Below, piece by piece: positions 60,379 through 64,000 of a stretch of DNA of 64,000 bases. A program made the translations under genes and the position numbers. The stretch is from Gonapodya prolifera JEL478 (lineage: Eukaryota > Monoblepharomycota > Monoblepharidomycetes > Monoblepharidales > Gonapodyaceae). The stretch lies in contig KQ965751.1 of NCBI GenBank assembly GCA_001574975.1, forward strand, positions 302,466-366,465, in the 5' to 3' direction. Numbering within the stretch: position 1 is the stretch's first letter; every line of letters starts with the position of its first letter. The notes under the pieces are model-generated. The model searched no databases and had not been told where the DNA came from. It saw only the letters and a program-made list of their open reading frames with translations.

Positions 60379-61704
60379 TCATAACGAACAATAATGTCCC
60401 CGAGACAAGTACCATTGACCATTTCGCAGCGTTGACACCTTTTGTGGGGGCAATATATTATACTCAGCTGGCGATAAGTTTTCAGCAGACACCAAAATCT
60501 TACCAAAATTTGGTCTTGCTGCTTGAGTGGGGAAGTTGTTTATTGCAGCTGGGGTAGTACTCGCCGTCCGAACTGTGGAAGTCGACCTAGATGGCGCCAC
60601 GGAAGTTGTTGGCACGGTAGACCACACAAGACCATGTTGTCGAATTCCCTGAATCGGTGCCCGGCCGTTGTTAATGTTTGCCACTGTGCTCGTGATCCAT
60701 GACCTGAAGCTGCTGACTCGCATTATAACGGTGGGACCAGTGCCGCACGCGACGTTGCCCAAGGACGTCACACCCCAGAGCTCGCTGTTTCCTGTGAGGT
60801 GTGGGCCGCCAGAGTCACCCTGGCAAACTGTCGTGGCGGCACCGGGTACGTAGGACGGGTCGCCATAAACGCACCCAATTCGGGACCAGGTTTCGGGGGG
60901 CAATGAAAGGGAATATAAACATTTGGTGTTGTCGATGACGTTGAGCGATACCAGCTGAAGGGACTGTGCAGGCACGGGGCCAGTATATGGGTTCTGGCTT
61001 CCATATGGATTGATCAGACCCCATCCCAACGCCAAACTCCTTGCACCAACAGGTGGAGCATTTTGATTTGCATTGAGGGTAGCAGGCGTGAGCTGCATCA
61101 TGCTCCCAAGGAGTGGTGGGACTCTCAACACCCAGAGCGCTATGTCGTAGGCAAGCTGGAGATTCTGGCCGGCATTCGGGTTTGGCTTGAAGATCTGGTC
61201 CACCGTGAACAGTACGCATGTGTCCTGAGCGCCGCAGTCCGCGAGACGTGTGCCGAGTCCAACAGCTGCCTGTGCGTAGCCGTTAAACTGCTCGCTACAA
61301 TGCGCGGCCGTCAGAATGATGGGGACGGGGGATACTTGGACGAGTGACCCAGTACAGGAACTCTGGCCTTGCAATAGGAGGGCAACGTAGGGGTAGAAGG
61401 CGACATTTGCGTCGCCGCCCCCGACTATGACTTCGAGTAGAAACCCCGAACATAACATATATAAAGGATGGAGTGAGATTTTCCCCGGAGCATCCCAAGC
61501 ATGGATCGCCACAGACTCACAGCTTGTTGCGTTGACCGCGCTGTTTCCAGATGCTTCCGCGGTGTCATTGAGGGCATTCGTTGCGTTGTAACCTGTGGGG
61601 CAGTTCCTCGCCACCGGCCCAACTGTGCAGTTTGCCGTGCCCGCGAGCACCGGCCACGCACACATCGCCAAGAGGACAATTGCGACGAGACACGCGCGGG
61701 GCAT
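60379..61704 (-). CDS. Secreted trypsin-like serine protease (S1 family)
   Basis: Two exons (61521..61704 and 60379..61430) give 411 residues; the 90-nt intron is a multiple of three, so the frame stays open across it. Signal peptide (ACLVAIVLLAMCAWPVLAG), a short Asn-rich propeptide, and an S1 domain starting IVGGGDANVAFYP (family start IVGG) with the His in LTAAHC, Asp in YDIALWVLRV and Ser in CQGDSGGPHL: the full catalytic triad. It should cleave proteins outside the cell after activation at the IVGG site. The specificity-pocket residue six before the Ser (DSGGP context, TTVCQGDSGG) cannot be named safely. After about residue 320 there is a Ser/Thr/Pro-rich tail, possibly O-glycosylated. 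The ATG at 61704 is chosen because it begins the signal peptide. Confidence 0.88.
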   Translation of the reverse strand: MPRACLVAIVLLAMCAWPVLAGTANCTVGPVARNCPTGYNATNALNDTAEASGNSAVNATSCESVAIHAWDAPGKISLHPLYMLCSGFLLEVIVGGGDANVAFYPYVALLLQGQSSCTGSLVQVSPVPIILTAAHCSEQFNGYAQAAVGLGTRLADCGAQDTCVLFTVDQIFKPNPNAGQNLQLAYDIALWVLRVPPLLGSMMQLTPATLNANQNAPPVGARSLALGWGLINPYGSQNPYTGPVPAQSLQLVSLNVIDNTKCLYSLSLPPETWSRIGCVYGDPSYVPGAATTVCQGDSGGPHLTGNSELWGVTSLGNVACGTGPTVIMRVSSFRSWITSTVANINNGRAPIQGIRQHGLVWSTVPTTSVAPSRSTSTVRTASTTPAAINNFPTQAARPNFGKILVSAENLSPAEYNILPPQKVSTLRNGQWYLSRGHYCSL

Positions 61705-62472
61705 CGAATGTTTTGAAGAGAGTCCCTGACGACACATGTCAAGGATAGCGCCACAAATCGACAGGTAGTATTCTGCCTCCGCATCAGCGAAGTATCTCCG
61801 CACCTGCTTCCAGAAACAAAATGAATAGGGAAGATTAGAATGTCTCATTTTATTTTCTATTATTTTACGAAGGGTGCATCTGCTTCGACAAGACACTCAT
61901 CCCATGCAGGGTTGTCATGATCCTAGGTGCATTGGATTCGAGCCCACTTCATCAGGTTTTACGGTCCCGACTGAACTAATATGTGCTGTCTCGCTCCGTT
62001 CGATCAAGTCGGCCGGTGATATGTGATGGAGATCGTGTAGCAGCCTCGTTTCACTTGAGCGCTGGGACTTGGCGTTGAAGTTGCTACACCGGGGGAATGT
62101 CTGCCCAGGTGCTTCTCGCCCAGTTGGGATAATCATGGATGTTGCTAACTTCTGAAGCGGCGTGGTGACGCGGAGTGCGGGGGCCGTGGCGAGCAACTAC
62201 GGTTGTATGTGACGCCAGAAGTTATGCTGGAAGCAGCGGTTGTGCAGTCGTTGGTGAGCAATTGAAATGAAGGGTTTTGGTGGCCGGCTGTGGTCAGCGG
62301 CTTCCTCCGAACCGATTCGTAGAAGCACCATTTTTCACCTGCCAAGCCAGACCGAAGTTCCTTTTATATTCTATACGCGCGCAAATTAAAACGTTGCGTT
62401 TTCAAAACGAAGCCGAAAGAAAAAGCACAACCTAGCCCGAGCCCATCCCCCTTACCCCGCACACCAGGTTCA
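61705..62472. other. Intergenic region
   Basis: Divergent gap between the protease (minus) and the hAT element (plus). Contains a tRNA-like fragment (next entry). The hAT terminal inverted repeat might lie here but was not found. Confidence 0.5.
61922..61985 (-). other. tRNA-like fragment with A and B boxes
   Basis: On the minus strand, TAGTTCAGTCGG (61967..61978) fits a pol III A box and GGCTCGAATCC (61934..61944) fits a B box with one mismatch. The 22-nt gap between them is shorter than in a normal tRNA and no acceptor stem pairs, so this is not a functional tRNA. A tRNA-derived remnant or SINE head is possible. Confidence 0.3.
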
Positions 62473-64000
62473 ATGGATACAACTCTATTGAGACCCCGAT
62501 TCCCTCCCGATGTTGATGTCAACCTTGAGGATACACCAATGGACTCCACCAAAGGAAGTGGACGCAAGGGATCAATGGGCGCAATATGGAAACACTTTGA
62601 TTCAGTTCCAGGCCCTGGGAAGAAGAAGATGGCAGAGTGCAAGATATGCAAGTGAGTGAGGCATCTGGGCATTCTCATTCTGCTCTATTCTGGACCAATC
62701 CACAGGTCACGACTGAGCACCATCGACGGTAACACTTCCACAAAGTGGAAGCATCTCAACGGGCGGCACCGAATCTGCCGGGCTGGGATGGAGCCTATGC
62801 AGCTCCGTATCTCAAGATGCATTTGCCCCCATTATTGGGGCGGATGCAGCTCAAAGATGGGGAAGGGTGAATTTTATTGCATTGCTTTATCCATTACATT
62901 AATTGTTGGTGCATTTTTAGGGTGGTTTACATCAAGCCCGATTTTGGGAGGGGCTGCTCAGATGGATTGTGTGTGATGACCAATCCTTCCAAGTTGTTGA
63001 GAACCCCCATTTCTGCAACCTCCTCTCCAGCATCAACTCGCGCGCCATCCCCCCCTCTGCAGACACAATCAGGGAGGATGTGGACCAACAATTTGAGGAC
63101 GAATCGTCCTGATTAAGGACTGAGTTGGAGGTGAGTGGCGTTTTGAGTTTAGTTTATTTGTTTTTGTCGTCGATTGCTAATACTACGTATAGGAGAACAA
63201 GTCCCGGGTGTTGCTCACCCTGGATGGATGGACTTTGCCAAACGGACACCCCTTTGTCAGCATCACTGTGCACTGGATTGATGCGCAATGGATTCTTCAA
63301 GGAGTCCTTCTTGACTTTGAGAGTCTAGAAGGATCACACACTGGAGAGCGGCTTGCAGAGGCGTTGATGGATGCAATGGACAGGATGGGGGTCTCGTCGA
63401 AGGTGAGTGATTTTAGTATATTTTTGACATCACGATGCAATCTAATGTGGCTTTAGTTCCTCGGTATTACCACTGATGGCGCCGCCAACAACAAGGCAAT
63501 GGTGCAGGCCTTGCTAAAGGCTTGCACCAAGAAGGACCTCAAGTTCGCAATGGAGAACCACATCATATGCGTTGCCCACGCCATCAATAATGCAGCACAA
63601 GCAGCAATCAAAACATTTGGTGGTGGGTCTACATGGGAATCAGCAAATGGGGACTTGGATGGAGTGGATATGGCAGGGGTTGGTGCGATTGCGAAGGTAA
63701 GTGATTTGACTGTGTTTTATTGCATGTACGCTCTACTAAATACATTTTGCAGTTGCGAGGTCTCGTGAATGCAATCCGAGCTGCACTGCAGCGCTGCCAA
63801 CAACTTGCAGGATACTGTGATGTCAAGGGGATTCCTCACCTGGAATTAATTTGGGACATGCGGATACAATGGAATTCAACCTATGCAATGGTAGAAAGGG
63901 CATTAAAATTGAAAGAGGTGAGTTTGGTTTTGGGGTGGTTGTTTAATGAGCATTTGAGCCTGACCACAGCCTCCTTTTCTTCAACGTGAACACATTGAAT
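62473..64000 (+). mobile_element. hAT-family transposase with BED finger, broken and cut by the window end
   Basis: Exon 1 (62473..62651) and the next exon carry a BED zinc finger (IWKHFDSVPGPGKKKMAECK; C-x2-C, then STKWKHLNGRH). Later exons match hAT transposases: LLRWIVCDDQSFQVVENPHF, NKSRVLLTLDGWTLPNGHPF from about 63194, LGITTDGAANNKAM, HIICVAHAINNAAQAAIK and LIWDMRIQWNSTYAMVERAL. hAT enzymes cut and paste DNA with 8-bp target duplications. A TGA at 63110..63112 interrupts the frame before LRTELE, so this copy is probably not active. The C-terminal dimerisation domain lies beyond 64000. Confidence 0.85.

Noticed and set aside
1-64000. CRISPR arrays, bacterial operons or prophage genes
   Set aside because: No spaced repeats of that type, and the spliced gene structure is eukaryotic.

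Overview
The window looks like nuclear DNA of a filamentous or early-diverging (possibly chytrid) fungus. Genes are intron-rich, introns are mostly 55-90 nt with GTGAGT-type donors, and coding is about equal on both strands. A 2033-codon chitin synthase with a myosin-type motor is a fungal hallmark. The placement below 'fungus' is inference. Every exon chain given here was built by hand from GT/AG sites, reading-frame continuity and family motifs, and has no transcript support.

Layout. 0.3-2 kb: a decayed F-box fragment, a short duplicated sequence and a small probable mitochondrial membrane protein. 2-4 kb: a CDKN3-like dual-specificity phosphatase. 4-6 kb: two decayed fragments resembling each other. 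6.2-13.2 kb: the myosin-motor chitin synthase. 14.4-16.7 kb: an F-box/zinc-cluster gene followed by a broken copy. 17.6-23.9 kb: a poorly preserved multi-membrane/coiled-coil gene, a minisatellite and unrecognised sequence. 23.9-26.4 kb: an amino-acid permease in 14 exons. 27-28.4 kb: a broken GH43 plus F5/8C gene. 28.8-35.9 kb: two tandem genes for membrane-anchored GH18 chitinase-like proteins that lack the catalytic Glu and carry about 320-residue cytoplasmic tails. 36.3-39.9 kb: tandem MFS transporters, one intact and one broken. 40.3-42.9 kb: a TLC-like membrane protein and an O-methyltransferase. 43-59.7 kb: four direct copies of a single-pass receptor-like gene (Cys-rich ectodomain, Pro-rich stretch, one membrane segment, cytoplasmic SH3 domain), of which only the second (50087..53026) is intact, with a broken monocarboxylate-type transporter and a DUF4436 gene among them. 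60.4-61.7 kb: a secreted trypsin-like protease. 62.5 kb to the end: a hAT transposase with a BED finger and an in-frame stop, running off the window.

How the parts may fit. One gene makes chitin (chitin synthase), two encode surface proteins with dead chitinase folds and long signalling-type tails, and a third family places an SH3 domain under a Cys-rich ectodomain. This suggests, by inference only, a locus rich in cell-wall synthesis and cell-surface sensing functions, evolving by tandem duplication and decay. The GH18-like receptor pair and the TM-SH3 array are the strongest candidates for something undescribed.
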